Positions 1 through 8,145 are shown, numbered from the stretch's first letter. The stretch is DNA of 47,804 nt from Clostridiales bacterium (GCA_003522145.1 DPGD01000033.1:17926-65729), one strand, 5' to 3'. Translations and numbers: made by a program. The notes: a model not told the origin generated them from the letters alone.

Positions 1-61
1 TGTGCCGAAGGCTCTGGTTTTTAAAGACCGCCGGAACGGCCCCGGTTGGATCTTCTGAAAA

Positions 62-439
62 TTACTTGATTTCGACGGTAGCGCCAGCAGCTTCCAGAGC
101 GGTTTTCACATTGTTGGCTTCGTCCTTGGAAACGCCGGACTTCACAGCCTTGGGAGCACCCTCAACCAGATCCTTAGCGTCCTTCAGGCCCAGACCCGTG
201 ATCTCACGGACAGCCTTGATGACATCCAGCTTCTTAGCACCGAAGTCCTTCAGGATAACATCAAACTCGGTCTTCTCCTCTTCAGCAGGAGCAGCAGCAC
301 CGGCACCGCCGGCAACAGCAACGGGAGCAGCGGCGGAAACGCCGAATTCCTCTTCCAGAGCCTTCACTAAGTCAGCCATCTCCAGAATTGTTAAACTCTT
401 GATCTCTTCAAGAAGAGCGGTAGTCTTTTCAGTAGCCAT
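62..439 (-). CDS. rplL: 50S ribosomal protein L7/L12
   Basis: Ribosomal stalk protein that recruits and activates translation GTPases. The 125 residues have the family layout: an N-terminal dimerisation helix (about 1-35), an Ala/Pro/Gly-rich hinge (about 37-55) and the C-terminal globular domain beginning EKTEFDVIL and ending AGATVEIK. I start at the ATG at 439 because a CGGAGG site lies upstream at good spacing; a TTG two codons earlier is less likely. It follows rplJ with a gap of about 50 nt and should share its leader-controlled transcript. Bases 1-61 downstream hold no gene; rpoB would be expected next, outside the window. Confidence 0.97.
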   Translation of the reverse strand: MATEKTTALLEEIKSLTILEMADLVKALEEEFGVSAAAPVAVAGGAGAAAPAEEEKTEFDVILKDFGAKKLDVIKAVREITGLGLKDAKDLVEGAPKAVKSGVSKDEANNVKTALEAAGATVEIK

Positions 440-489
440 TTTCAATTACCTCCGAATAAATATTATTTCTTTTTGTTTTTGAGTGCAGA

Positions 490-1014
490 TTACTCTGCGG
501 CAGCTTCCGCTGCGGGTGCTTCGCCACTTTTGTCGATGATGGCTTGCAGAACATACGCAAGGGAATAAAGAGGAGATCTCATGCAACCCATAATCTTGCA
601 CACCAGGGTCTCCTTGTTGGGGATTTCCGCCAAAGCCTTAATGCCTGCTTCGTCTAAGATTTCTCCGTCCACAAAACCGGCCAACAGCTTGAAGGATTCC
701 ACCTTTTCGGCATAGTTCTTCAGAATCTTGGCGGGAGCAACGGCGTCTTCCTTGCTGATGGCAATAGCGGTCATACCGGACAGATGTGCCTTGATGTCGC
801 CGTAACCGGCTGCTTCACAGGCTCTGCCGGTGATGGAGTTTTTGTAAACCTTGTATTCCACCCCTGCTTTACGAAGCTCGGCACGAAGCTTTGTGTCGTC
901 TTCCACAGTGATGCCCTGATAGTTTACAACAACGCCGGAAGCCGCGGTCTTTACCTTTTCGGCAAGTTCAGAAACCTGAGCCTGCTTCGCCTCAAGAATC
1001 TTTGCGCTTGGCAT
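490..1014 (-). CDS. rplJ: 50S ribosomal protein L10
   Basis: L10 anchors the L7/L12 dimers to 23S rRNA, and free L10 (with L12) usually represses its own operon. The 174-residue protein begins MPSAKILEAKQAQVSELAEK and has the typical core VVNYQGITVEDDTKLR. The reading frame stays open 29 codons further upstream, but AGGAGGTG lies 8 nt before the ATG at 1014, and the upstream stretch is the L10 leader RNA, so the shorter start is right. The tail is Ala/Glu-rich, as is common for L10. It is first in the rplJ-rplL operon. Confidence 0.96.
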   Translation of the reverse strand: MPSAKILEAKQAQVSELAEKVKTAASGVVVNYQGITVEDDTKLRAELRKAGVEYKVYKNSITGRACEAAGYGDIKAHLSGMTAIAISKEDAVAPAKILKNYAEKVESFKLLAGFVDGEILDEAGIKALAEIPNKETLVCKIMGCMRSPLYSLAYVLQAIIDKSGEAPAAEAAAE

Positions 1015-1021
1015 AGTGTTT

Positions 1022-1165
1022 TCACCTCCTGAAAAAATAAAAGCCCCTCCGGACGGCAGACCGATCCGAAAAGACACAAAAATCGCTCTATACAGAATCA
1101 TTTTTTGTCTCCTCGGCAGGAAAGCAATGCTTTTACCGTGAACCTGCTGTCTACGGAACCGAGAG
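1022..1165 (-). ncRNA. Ribosomal protein L10 leader RNA
   Basis: Read on the minus strand, the 5' UTR carries the two conserved halves of the Firmicutes L10 leader: CCGTAGACAGCAGG (complement of about 1143-1156) and CCTGCCGAGGA (complement of about 1110-1120). These form the L10-binding kink-turn region. Further down, CCGGAGGGGC followed by a T-rich run near the rplJ ribosome binding site looks like the terminator arm; CCTCTC at the 5' end can pair with GAGGGG as the alternative fold. L10 binding is expected to favour termination. Confidence 0.85.
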
Positions 1166-1167
1166 GT

Positions 1168-1196
1168 ATCTTAGCATACTTTTTCCCTCCTGTCAA
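1168..1196 (-). promoter_or_regulatory. SigA-type promoter of rplJ-rplL
   Basis: On the minus strand, TTGACA (1191-1196) and TAAGAT (1168-1173) are separated by exactly 17 nt. Transcription should start near 1161, just ahead of the L10 leader. Confidence 0.85.
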
Positions 1197-1225
1197 GTAC
1201 TTTTTTCTGTTTTTTGAAAAAATAC

Positions 1226-1270
1226 TCAAAAAAAGGGGACGGTTGTATCCGCTATGGATACAACCGTCCC
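1226..1270 (-). terminator. Rho-independent terminator after the CotH-family gene
   Basis: A perfect 15-bp stem (GGGACGGTTGTATCC with its complement, 5-nt loop) is followed on the minus strand by a run of seven T. It insulates the CotH-family gene from the rplJ promoter. Confidence 0.9.
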
Positions 1271-1319
1271 TGAGTCGGGGAGTGTTCCGTTTCAGAGCCG
1301 AACAGACCGCTCTGTTTGC

Positions 1320-3032
1320 TTACGCTTCAAAGGGCGATTTGCTCCAGGCAGGATAGTATTTACGCATTTCCTCCCAACGGTAGAGCGCCCAGTCATGGGC
1401 AAATCCCACATGCTCATCGTAGGTAGAAAGAAGCCCGCCCACCTGAGAACAGACATATTCGTGATAATCCGTACCAAAGGTTTTCCACAGGTCGTTATTC
1501 TTGTCGGCGTAGGGCTTCAAAGCCATTGCATACTTCCGTACCATAGTCAGGCAATCATTGAAGTCGTCCTCCAGATCGTTCATCCGGGCACGCACCATCT
1601 CGATGAACCAGCTCACATCGTGCAGCTCCTCAAACCATTCGTTGCCGGAGGTGCCGTGGCTGATGATTCCGCTTAAGGAAATGGAGGAACTGTACCCGCC
1701 CATGGTGAAGTCGAAGTCCCAGGGCGAAGTAAAGCGGAGCTTTCCGCCTTTGTCCTTGGCCATATAGAAGGAGGTGGCTCCCCAGTCACAGTCCTTGCCC
1801 AGCTCCTCGATGATGAAAATATCCACCATGGAGTAAATATCCACATATTCCTCTATTTTTTTCTTGTCATGGGTGCGTATGGCGGCATCCACCCGGATGA
1901 GATACTCTTGAATGAACGCGCATTCCTCCGGAGTGGAATGGTCGCTGACGATATCGAACTCTCGCTTGTTGGAGTCGTTTTTGTGGAACTCCGGCACGAT
2001 AAACCAGTCAATTCCTTCCTTTTTGGTGGAATCCTTGTCCACCCGGAAGTCTAATTCCACCAAATACCCCTTGTCCGGATCTGTCCCCGAATCATCCACA
2101 TTTACCCGATCTTTGCTTGCTTCGACCTTCTCCTGGAGCATATACAGCCCTCTGTACTCTCCGTTGACATACAATTCAAGCCAAGTGCAGTGGGTGCACC
2201 AGCCAAGAGTTCCCATCCGCTCTGCGAGCATATAGAAAAACTTGTTGCGCAACTGGGTCTGGTCAAATTTATTGGACTGAAGGATCCAATCCTTGTTTTT
2301 GCCGTTTCCGATGCCCAACAGATTCTCTTTTTCGCTCAGCTTGATCGTATAGGAATTTTTGCTGGTGTATACATCGGTTTCTGAAATTTCTTCGTAGCGC
2401 TTTGAACGGTAGAACCAGCGTTCCTCGCCCACTGTTTTGCCAACGGTGGCGCTGTCCCAGCTGGAATTTCCCCGCCCCTTGATCTGCAAGCTCAGGTTCT
2501 CCAGGTTGTACATGGGAAGCTCTGCACCCTCGATGGTGATTTTTCCGTCAACATAGCTTTTGCTGCTGACCGGTTTTCCGCTTTCGGTGGTGATATAGAT
2601 GCGGGGAACGGTCAGCTCCACCGCTTCTTCAATTTTCCTGAAATAGGCGGTGAAAACCTGTTCCTCTGTGATTTTGTCGGCGGTTCTGGAACGGTTGGTA
2701 CAGCCGTCCGACCAACCGATGAATTCATATCCGTAATGAGGCATGGCGGTAATCAGCTCGGTATAGCCGGAAGGAATGATGTACTGGGTGGCTTTACCGC
2801 TGATGGTTCCGGCGTTCGCCGGTTCGCAGGTGTAACGCACCTTGATGCCATTCTTGGGATCCTCCGCAGGAGTGGCGGCGGGAGCGTCCTGATTGGAAGG
2901 GAGACTCCAACTGCTGTCGGGGGGGCTTGTCGGCCAAGAGGGCTCCGGTGTTACGATCGTTGCCCCGCAGGAGGTCAGCGCCAAAAATATAAACAGAAGA
3001 AACAGGAAAAAAGAAGTTGCTTTCTTTATCAT
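1320..3032 (-). CDS. CotH-kinase-family lipoprotein
   Basis: Secreted lipoprotein of 570 residues. The start at MIKKATSFF gives a lipoprotein signal peptide ending LTSC, with a Pro/Ser-rich linker after it. A start 8 codons earlier (3056) is possible; neither has a textbook ribosome binding site. Next comes a small beta module (about residues 60-130, with GYEFIGWSDG) like the divergent InlB B-repeat. The CotH domain follows, with LQIKGRGNSSWD, KDWILQSNKFDQTQLRNK, LELYVNGEYRGLYMLQEK and TSPWDFDFTMGG. CotH proteins are atypical secreted protein kinases: spore-coat CotH phosphorylates coat proteins, but the family is widespread in Clostridia in other roles. The substrate here is unknown. It has its own promoter and a strong terminator. 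Confidence 0.88.
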   Translation of the reverse strand: MIKKATSFFLFLLFIFLALTSCGATIVTPEPSWPTSPPDSSWSLPSNQDAPAATPAEDPKNGIKVRYTCEPANAGTISGKATQYIIPSGYTELITAMPHYGYEFIGWSDGCTNRSRTADKITEEQVFTAYFRKIEEAVELTVPRIYITTESGKPVSSKSYVDGKITIEGAELPMYNLENLSLQIKGRGNSSWDSATVGKTVGEERWFYRSKRYEEISETDVYTSKNSYTIKLSEKENLLGIGNGKNKDWILQSNKFDQTQLRNKFFYMLAERMGTLGWCTHCTWLELYVNGEYRGLYMLQEKVEASKDRVNVDDSGTDPDKGYLVELDFRVDKDSTKKEGIDWFIVPEFHKNDSNKREFDIVSDHSTPEECAFIQEYLIRVDAAIRTHDKKKIEEYVDIYSMVDIFIIEELGKDCDWGATSFYMAKDKGGKLRFTSPWDFDFTMGGYSSSISLSGIISHGTSGNEWFEELHDVSWFIEMVRARMNDLEDDFNDCLTMVRKYAMALKPYADKNNDLWKTFGTDYHEYVCSQVGGLLSTYDEHVGFAHDWALYRWEEMRKYYPAWSKSPFEA

Positions 3033-3143
3033 GTGCACGGTTCCCTGAGGGTACATTGCAAGCGCCCGCCTTTTGAAAAAATTTTCATCCGATGATGGAC
3101 AAGCCGGAAAGGCATCCTTAAAAAAATCCACTCGAACAAAACA

Positions 3144-3172
3144 ATTGTAACAGGTTTTCGTCAAAAAGACAA
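3144..3172 (-). promoter_or_regulatory. Probable promoter of the CotH-family gene
   Basis: On the minus strand, TTGTCT (3167-3172) is followed after 17 nt by TACAAT (3144-3149). This predicts a 5' UTR of about 105 nt. Confidence 0.55.
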
Positions 3173-3537
3173 GGGTCAACCCCGAATTATTTGTAAATTT
3201 TATTTTCTTTGCACAGGGATGTGCGCCGGGCTTCAGTCGTTTCAGACGGTTCAGGCGTATTCCGGGACCAAGGGCAGGGAATACTGTCCGGCGGGAGGTG
3301 TGTTCTTTCCTTTTGGCCTTCTGGGAACTCTTGACCTTTTCAAGAAACCCATTCAAAGGATCAACTTCAAAGGATCAACGGTTCTTTCTGACGGTTCGGA
3401 GGCGAAAAATAAAAACAGCACTCCAGAATATTCCTTTTTCAGAATAGGATAAACGGGAATCTTTTGCAAATAATAGGTATGCAAGTCAAATTTGCTTTAT
3501 CGTTTATCGGAATCTGAATTGTGTATTTGAAAATTGT

Positions 3538-3550
3538 AGATTTGAAATCT
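3538..3550. promoter_or_regulatory. Palindrome before spoVT, possible operator
   Basis: AGATTTGAAATCT, two 6-bp arms around one base, touches the ribosome binding site of spoVT. Regulator binding here would block translation or elongation. No second copy was noticed in the window. Confidence 0.25.
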
Positions 3551-3566
3551 GAAAGGAATTATATAG

Positions 3567-4112
3567 ATGAAAGCAACAGGAATTGTAAGACGCATTGATG
3601 ACCTTGGAAGAGTGGTTATTCCCAAGGAAATCCGGCGCACCATGCGTATCAGGGAAGGCGACCCTCTGGAAATTTATACCGACAGGGAAGGGGAAGTCAT
3701 TTTCAAAAAGTATTCCCCCATCGGAGAACTGAACAGCTTTGCCGCACAGTATGCCGACACTCTGTACAAAACGGCGGAAATGCCGGTGGCAATCTGCGAC
3801 AAGGACAGCATCATCGCCTGCGCTGGAGTGCCCAAGAGGGAATTTCTGGAGCGCAGAATCTCTTCCAAGGTGGAGGAAGTGATGGAGAGCAGAAGTCTTT
3901 TTCGCGGTGCAAAGGGAGACTGGGCAGAACCGCTTGCGGACCCGTCGTCTTTTAAGATTTCCATGGCTATGCCCATTCTTTCGGAAGGGGATGTGATCGG
4001 AGCGGTGCTATCCTTAGTGAACGACGAGCATCCGACGGCGCTTTCTCCCGATGTGGAGGCAAAGCTGGTACAGACGGCCGCCGGCTTCTTAGGAAGACAG
4101 CTGGAAGCCTGA
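3567..4112 (+). CDS. spoVT: Stage V sporulation protein T
   Basis: AbrB-superfamily transcription regulator that tunes SigG-dependent genes in the forespore. The 181 residues show the N-terminal swapped-hairpin DNA-binding domain (about 1-50, MKATGIVRRIDDLGRVVIPK, then EIRRTMRIREGDPLEI) and a C-terminal GAF-like domain (about 55-180). This two-domain length matches SpoVT rather than AbrB (about 95 residues). GAAAGGA precedes the ATG at 3567. It is monocistronic, with a shared terminator before convergent pyk. Its presence argues for an endospore-forming lineage. Confidence 0.93.
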   Translation: MKATGIVRRIDDLGRVVIPKEIRRTMRIREGDPLEIYTDREGEVIFKKYSPIGELNSFAAQYADTLYKTAEMPVAICDKDSIIACAGVPKREFLERRISSKVEEVMESRSLFRGAKGDWAEPLADPSSFKISMAMPILSEGDVIGAVLSLVNDEHPTALSPDVEAKLVQTAAGFLGRQLEA

Positions 4113-4127
4113 AATCTTAGTTCGGAA

Positions 4128-4174
4128 AAAAGGGATTGTTGCAGCCGGGCCTTCGGCAAACAACAGTCCCTTTA
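4128..4174. terminator. Bidirectional terminator between spoVT and pyk
   Basis: AAAGGGA..GTTG pairs with CAAC..TCCCTTT around an inner GCCG/CGGC hairpin. The minus direction ends in six T (pyk side); the plus direction ends TTTATGTATT (spoVT side). Confidence 0.75.
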
Positions 4175-4179
4175 TGTAT

Positions 4180-5592
4180 TCAGACGGTTTCAATGCGAAT
4201 GGTGTTGGTGTTTCCGGAGATGCCGTTGGTCATACCGCCGGTGATGAGGACTTTATCTCCGGAAGAAAGGCTCAGAGTTTCTTGTGCAATACTTTTTGCT
4301 TTGTAAAACAAAACCTCAATGGAGGGATAAAGCTCACTCATGACCGGAGTAACGCCCCAGGAAAGGGCTAAACACCGATAGGTCTTCTCATTGACGCAAA
4401 GGCCAATAATATCCACGGGAGAGCGGAAGCGGGAGACCATTCGGGCGGTCTTTCCGGATAGAGAACAGACCACAATGGCTTTGGCACCTATATCAATGGA
4501 CATTCCGCACACGGCATGGGAAATGGCATCCATATCGTTTTTGATGCGGAATTCGCTATTCAGAAAACGCCGGACATAATTGATATTCTTCTCGGCTTCG
4601 GCGGCAATACCGGCCATCGTGCGCACGGTCAGCACCGGATGTTTTCCGGCGGCGGTTTCTCCGGAAAGCATGACGGCCGAAGTGCCGTCGTACACCGCAT
4701 TGGCCACATCGGAGATTTCGGCTCGGGTGGGGCGGGGATTGGTAATCATGGATTCCAGCATTTCGGTTGCGGTAATCACTCGCTTACCCAGCAATCTGCA
4801 GGTGTCGATCAGCTTTTTCTGAATGGCGGGAAGCTCTTCAAAGGGAATCTCCACGCCCATATCGCCTCTTCCGATCATAATGCCGTCGCACTCTGAACAA
4901 ATTTCTTCGATATTGTTGACCCCCGGACGGTTCTCAATTTTGGCAATCAGCGCCACATCGCTGTATCCGTTCTTGGAGAGAAAGCGTTTCACATCCAACA
5001 AATCCCGCTTGCGGGAGACGAAGGAGCAGGCAATGAAGTCCACATCGTTTTCCACGCCGAAGAGCAGATCCTTTTTATCCTGCTCGCTTAAGTAGGGCAT
5101 TTCCAGAATTTTTCCCGGAAAACTCATGCTCTTCCGGTCGGAGATGATTCCGCCGGCCAACACTTTGCAGTGAATGTCCTTCCCACAGATTTCAGTCACC
5201 TCAAAAATCAGAAGTCCGTTGTTTACAAGAATCCTTTCCCCCGGATGCATTTCTTTATGGAGATTTTTATAGCTGACGCTGACTTTTTCTTTGTTGCCTA
5301 CCGCTTCTTCGGTGGTGAAGATGAATTCCTGCCCGTCGTTTAGAAGCTCTTGGCCGTGTTCAAAGGTTCCGATGCGGAATTCGGGTCCTTTGGTGTCCAG
5401 AAGAATGGCAATCGGAAGCTGCAGCTCGGTGCGCACTTTTTTGATTAGATCTATTCTTTTTTGGTGCTCCTCGTGGGTCCCGTGGGAAAAATTCAGCCTT
5501 GCCACATTCATGCCTGCCAGGCACATACCCTTCAGGGTCTCCTCATCGGAGCAGGCGGGTCCGATGGTGCAAACGATTTTCGTTTTTCTCAT
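4180..5592 (-). CDS. pyk: Pyruvate kinase
   Basis: Last step of glycolysis: phosphoenolpyruvate plus ADP gives pyruvate plus ATP. At 470 residues it starts MRKTKIVCTIGPACSDEETL; other landmarks are ARLNFSHGTHEEH, LLDTKGPEFRIG, AKIENRPGVNNIEEI, DGIMIGRGDMGVEIP and ITATEMLESM. It ends at the usual C-terminal domain without the extra PEP-utiliser-like domain seen in Bacillus. The frame is open upstream to 5781, but those codons belong to the leader; the conserved N terminus fixes the start at 5592. The ribosome binding site (AGAGG) is weakly placed. It is transcribed alone from its own promoter behind a leader of about 200 nt containing a terminator-like hairpin. Confidence 0.96.
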   Translation of the reverse strand: MRKTKIVCTIGPACSDEETLKGMCLAGMNVARLNFSHGTHEEHQKRIDLIKKVRTELQLPIAILLDTKGPEFRIGTFEHGQELLNDGQEFIFTTEEAVGNKEKVSVSYKNLHKEMHPGERILVNNGLLIFEVTEICGKDIHCKVLAGGIISDRKSMSFPGKILEMPYLSEQDKKDLLFGVENDVDFIACSFVSRKRDLLDVKRFLSKNGYSDVALIAKIENRPGVNNIEEICSECDGIMIGRGDMGVEIPFEELPAIQKKLIDTCRLLGKRVITATEMLESMITNPRPTRAEISDVANAVYDGTSAVMLSGETAAGKHPVLTVRTMAGIAAEAEKNINYVRRFLNSEFRIKNDMDAISHAVCGMSIDIGAKAIVVCSLSGKTARMVSRFRSPVDIIGLCVNEKTYRCLALSWGVTPVMSELYPSIEVLFYKAKSIAQETLSLSSGDKVLITGGMTNGISGNTNTIRIETV

Positions 5593-5640
5593 ACTTTTGT
5601 TTCTCAATACCTCTTTTGCAGTTTTGCCGACCGGTGTAAC

Positions 5641-5673
5641 AAAAAAGCACCGCTTCCCAAGGAACAGCGGCGC
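5641..5673 (-). terminator. Terminator-like hairpin inside the pyk leader
   Basis: On the minus strand GCGCCGCT pairs with AGCGGTGC (8 bp, one G-U) and is followed directly by TTTTTTG. It lies about 120 nt after the predicted transcription start and about 50 nt before the pyk start codon, so it could act as an attenuator. Confidence 0.6.
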
Positions 5674-5801
5674 AAAAAACAGTCCGAAAAGCCTCTCCGG
5701 AAGTACAAACGCCCCTCCGGAACGATCTCCCCTGCTTTTGGCATAAATAGAATGCACAAAACACTCTATGACAGACTCCACCGCTTATGCCGACTGAAGA
5801 G

Positions 5802-5830
5802 AGTATAGCAAAAAAACAGGGGGCTGTCAA
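5802..5830 (-). promoter_or_regulatory. SigA-type promoter of pyk
   Basis: On the minus strand, TTGACA (5825-5830) is followed after 17 nt by TATACT (5802-5807). The predicted start near 5795 gives a leader of about 200 nt. Confidence 0.85.
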
Positions 5831-5884
5831 GGGGAAAGCAAGAGAAATTACACAAAAAAAGATGTTGAATCTTGTCAGAAATGA

Positions 5885-5921
5885 CAAAAAGGCCGGCGCA
5901 CAGAGGGGCGCCGGCCTTTTG
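5885..5921 (-). terminator. Terminator after tpiA
   Basis: AAAAGGCCGGCGC pairs with GCGCCGGCCTTTTT. On the minus strand the stem is followed by five T and separates tpiA from the pyk promoter. Confidence 0.88.
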
Positions 5922-5961
5922 CGGTTGTGTTTTTTGCAGTGCGTTTTTTACTGAGCGTTTT

Positions 5962-6729
5962 TTACTGAGCGGCCGAAACGATCACGCCGAAATCCGCAGG
6001 CTTTAAGGAAGCGCCGCCGATCAGTCCGCCGTCAATATTTTCCATAGCCAACAGTCCCTCGGCGTTCTTGGCATTCATGGAGCCGCCGTACTGCACGATC
6101 AGCTGTTTTGCCACCTGCTTGCCGTACTTTTCGCTGACCACCGAGCGGATAATGCCGCAGACCTCGTCTGCCTGCTCGTTTGTGGCGGTTTTGCCGGTGC
6201 CGATTGCCCAAACCGGTTCATAGGCGATGATGACATTCTGCATCTGCTCTTCGGGAATGTCATAAAGGGCCAATTTGACCTGACGGGAAACCACCTCGGC
6301 CGTGATGCCGCATTCTCTTTCCCACAGCTTTTCACCGACACAGATGATGGCGGTCAGTCCGGCATTCAGGGCGGCCTTGGCTCTCTTGTTCACCGTTTCG
6401 TCGGTTTCGCCGAAATACTCTCTTCTTTCGGAGTGGCCCACGATCACATACTGAACGCCGCAGTCCTTCAGCATATTGGCCGAAATTTCGCCGGTGTAAG
6501 CGCCCTTTTCCTCAAAGTGCACATTCTGGGCACCCAATTTGATGATGGTGCCCTTCACGATCTGAGCCATAGCGGGAATATCGACGAAAGGCACACAAAC
6601 CACAACATCACAGCCCTTTTTGCCCTTGACCTGCTCGTAAACACCCTTGGCCAATTCCTTGGCTTCTGTGGGGGTCATGTTCATTTTCCAGTTGCCGGCA
6701 ATGACTTTTCTTCTTTTCTTGGTACTCAT
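5962..6729 (-). CDS. tpiA: Triosephosphate isomerase
   Basis: Interconverts dihydroxyacetone phosphate and glyceraldehyde 3-phosphate. The 255 residues carry the whole active site: GNWKMN with Lys15, VIVGHSERREYFGE with His99, AYEPVWAIGTGKTA with Glu171, and the phosphate loops YGGSM and GGLIGGASL. GAGGAAG precedes the ATG at 6729. It follows pgk by about 100 nt in the same direction and is probably co-transcribed, with a stable hairpin between them and a terminator after. A 14-nt direct duplication spans its stop codon. Confidence 0.97.
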   Translation of the reverse strand: MSTKKRRKVIAGNWKMNMTPTEAKELAKGVYEQVKGKKGCDVVVCVPFVDIPAMAQIVKGTIIKLGAQNVHFEEKGAYTGEISANMLKDCGVQYVIVGHSERREYFGETDETVNKRAKAALNAGLTAIICVGEKLWERECGITAEVVSRQVKLALYDIPEEQMQNVIIAYEPVWAIGTGKTATNEQADEVCGIIRSVVSEKYGKQVAKQLIVQYGGSMNAKNAEGLLAMENIDGGLIGGASLKPADFGVIVSAAQ

Positions 6730-6776
6730 TTTTTCTTCCTCTTCTACAATTATATATAGAGCGGCTCTGCCGCAGA

Positions 6777-6805
6777 GAACCTTTCGGAGGTGCTCCGAAA
6801 GGTTC
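6777..6805 (-). repeat. Strong hairpin between pgk and tpiA
   Basis: A perfect 13-bp inverted repeat (GAACCTTTCGGAG) with a 3-nt loop. No T run follows on the minus strand, so it looks like an mRNA processing or stability element rather than a terminator. Confidence 0.7.
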
Positions 6806-6828
6806 CGGTTGTCATTTTTCAGTTCAGT

Positions 6829-8145
6829 TCAGTTCTTATCGTTCAGGCAGGCGATACCGGGCAGGTCCAGACCCTCTAAGAACTCTAACGAAGCGCCGCC
6901 GCCGGTGGAGATGTGCGTGATCTTGTCGGCAAAGCCAAACTGCTCGCAGGCAGCCGCCGAGTCGCCGCCGCCCACGATGGAAACGCAGTCAGAATCGGCC
7001 ATAGCCTGGGCTAAAGCCACGGTACCCTTGGCGAGAACCGGGTTTTCAAACACGCCCATAGGGCCGTTCCAGACCACGGTCTTGGCGGTCTTGATCTCAT
7101 TTGCGAAGAGCTCTCTGGTCTTTTCGCCGATATCCAAGCCCATCATGTCGGAAGGAATCCCGTTCGCATCCACGGTCTTGACGGCGATGGCCGCGTCGTC
7201 AATGGGGTTGGGGAAGGAAGCGGCAACCACCGTGTCTACGGGGAGAAGCAGTTTTACGCCCTTCTCCTCGGCCTTCTTCAGCATATCCTTGCAGTAGTCC
7301 AACTGCTCGCCTTCAAAAAGGGAGGTGCCGATGCCGTAACCCTTTGCGGCAAGGAATGTGTAGGCCATACCGCCGCCGATAATCAGGGTGTCAACCTTGG
7401 AAAGAAGGTTGTTGATGACCTTCAGCTTGTCGGAAACCTTGGCTCCGCCCAGAATGGCAACGAAGGGTCTCTGGGGGTTCTCCAGAGCTTTGCCCATCAC
7501 GCCGATCTCTTTCTGGATCAGGTAACCGCAAACGGCGGGCAGATAGTCGGCCACGCCGGCAGTGGAAGCATGGGCACGGTGGGCGGTGCCGAAAGCATCG
7601 TTCACATAGACTTCGGCAAGGGAGGCAAGCTGTTTTGCAAATTCCGGATCGTTCTTTTCTTCTTCAGCGTGGAACCGGACATTTTCCAACAGAAGAACTT
7701 CTCCGCCCTTTAAGGCTGCAGCTTTGGCCTTGGCGTCCTCACCCACAACATCCTTGGCCATCTGAACCGGCTTGCCGAGCAGTTCGGAAATTCTTGAGGC
7801 CACGGGAGCCAAAGAGAGCTTTTTCACATCTTTTTTCGCTTTTTCCAGCGCTTCCGCAGTGGCGGCTTCCTGCTCTTCGGCGGGCAGTGCCTCGATCTTT
7901 GCTTTTTCCTTCTTGTTCAGCTTCAACTTGTCGTTGAACACATTGTGGGGCTTGCCCATATGGGAGCAGAGAATCACAGCGGCGTTGTGCTCTACCAGAT
8001 ACTGGATCGTGGGCATGGCACCGACGATCCGCTTGTCACTGGTGATGACCCCGTCCTTCATGGGAACATTGAAATCACAGCGCACCAAGCATTTTTTGCC
8101 GTTTACATCAATGTCTTCAATGCTTTTCTTATTGTACATAGACAT
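6829..8145 (-). CDS. pgk: Phosphoglycerate kinase with an N-domain insertion
   Basis: Transfers phosphate from 1,3-bisphosphoglycerate to ADP. Hallmarks are KKCLVRCDFNVPMKDG, LLLENVRFHAEEE, VNDAFGTAHRAHAS, FVAILGGAKVSDK, VVWNGPMGVFE and SIVGGGDSAAA. At 438 residues it is longer than the usual 390-400; the excess is a charged, Ala/Glu/Lys-rich stretch at about residues 72-108, between SHMGKP and LSLAPVA. I start at the ATG at 8145, which has GAGGTG 7 nt upstream, rather than the GTG two codons before. It heads pgk-tpiA; gapdh is not in the window. Confidence 0.96.
   Translation of the reverse strand: MSMYNKKSIEDIDVNGKKCLVRCDFNVPMKDGVITSDKRIVGAMPTIQYLVEHNAAVILCSHMGKPHNVFNDKLKLNKKEKAKIEALPAEEQEAATAEALEKAKKDVKKLSLAPVASRISELLGKPVQMAKDVVGEDAKAKAAALKGGEVLLLENVRFHAEEEKNDPEFAKQLASLAEVYVNDAFGTAHRAHASTAGVADYLPAVCGYLIQKEIGVMGKALENPQRPFVAILGGAKVSDKLKVINNLLSKVDTLIIGGGMAYTFLAAKGYGIGTSLFEGEQLDYCKDMLKKAEEKGVKLLLPVDTVVAASFPNPIDDAAIAVKTVDANGIPSDMMGLDIGEKTRELFANEIKTAKTVVWNGPMGVFENPVLAKGTVALAQAMADSDCVSIVGGGDSAAACEQFGFADKITHISTGGGASLEFLEGLDLPGIACLNDKN

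Larger units (their letters stand above)
3033..3566. other. Intergenic region between the CotH-family gene and spoVT
   Basis: Divergent control region of 534 nt. The CotH-side promoter lies at 3144-3172. The spoVT side is AT-rich from about 3440; I found no clear SigA, SigF or SigG box there. A 13-bp near-palindrome abuts the spoVT ribosome binding site. A 77-codon frame at 3219-3452 has no ribosome binding site and no protein-like features, so I do not call it a gene. Confidence 0.5.

Noticed and set aside
66..482. 138-codon frame antisense to rplL
   Set aside because: It is a shadow of the well-conserved rplL and rplJ region; composition mirrors the opposite strand.
3219..3452. 77-codon open frame between the CotH-family gene and spoVT
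   Set aside because: No ribosome binding site, no protein-like features, and it lies across the divergent promoter region.
5593..5781. 63-residue N-terminal extension of pyruvate kinase
   Set aside because: The conserved N terminus MRKTKIVCTIGPA starts at 5592, and the upstream codons coincide with a structured leader containing a terminator-like stem.
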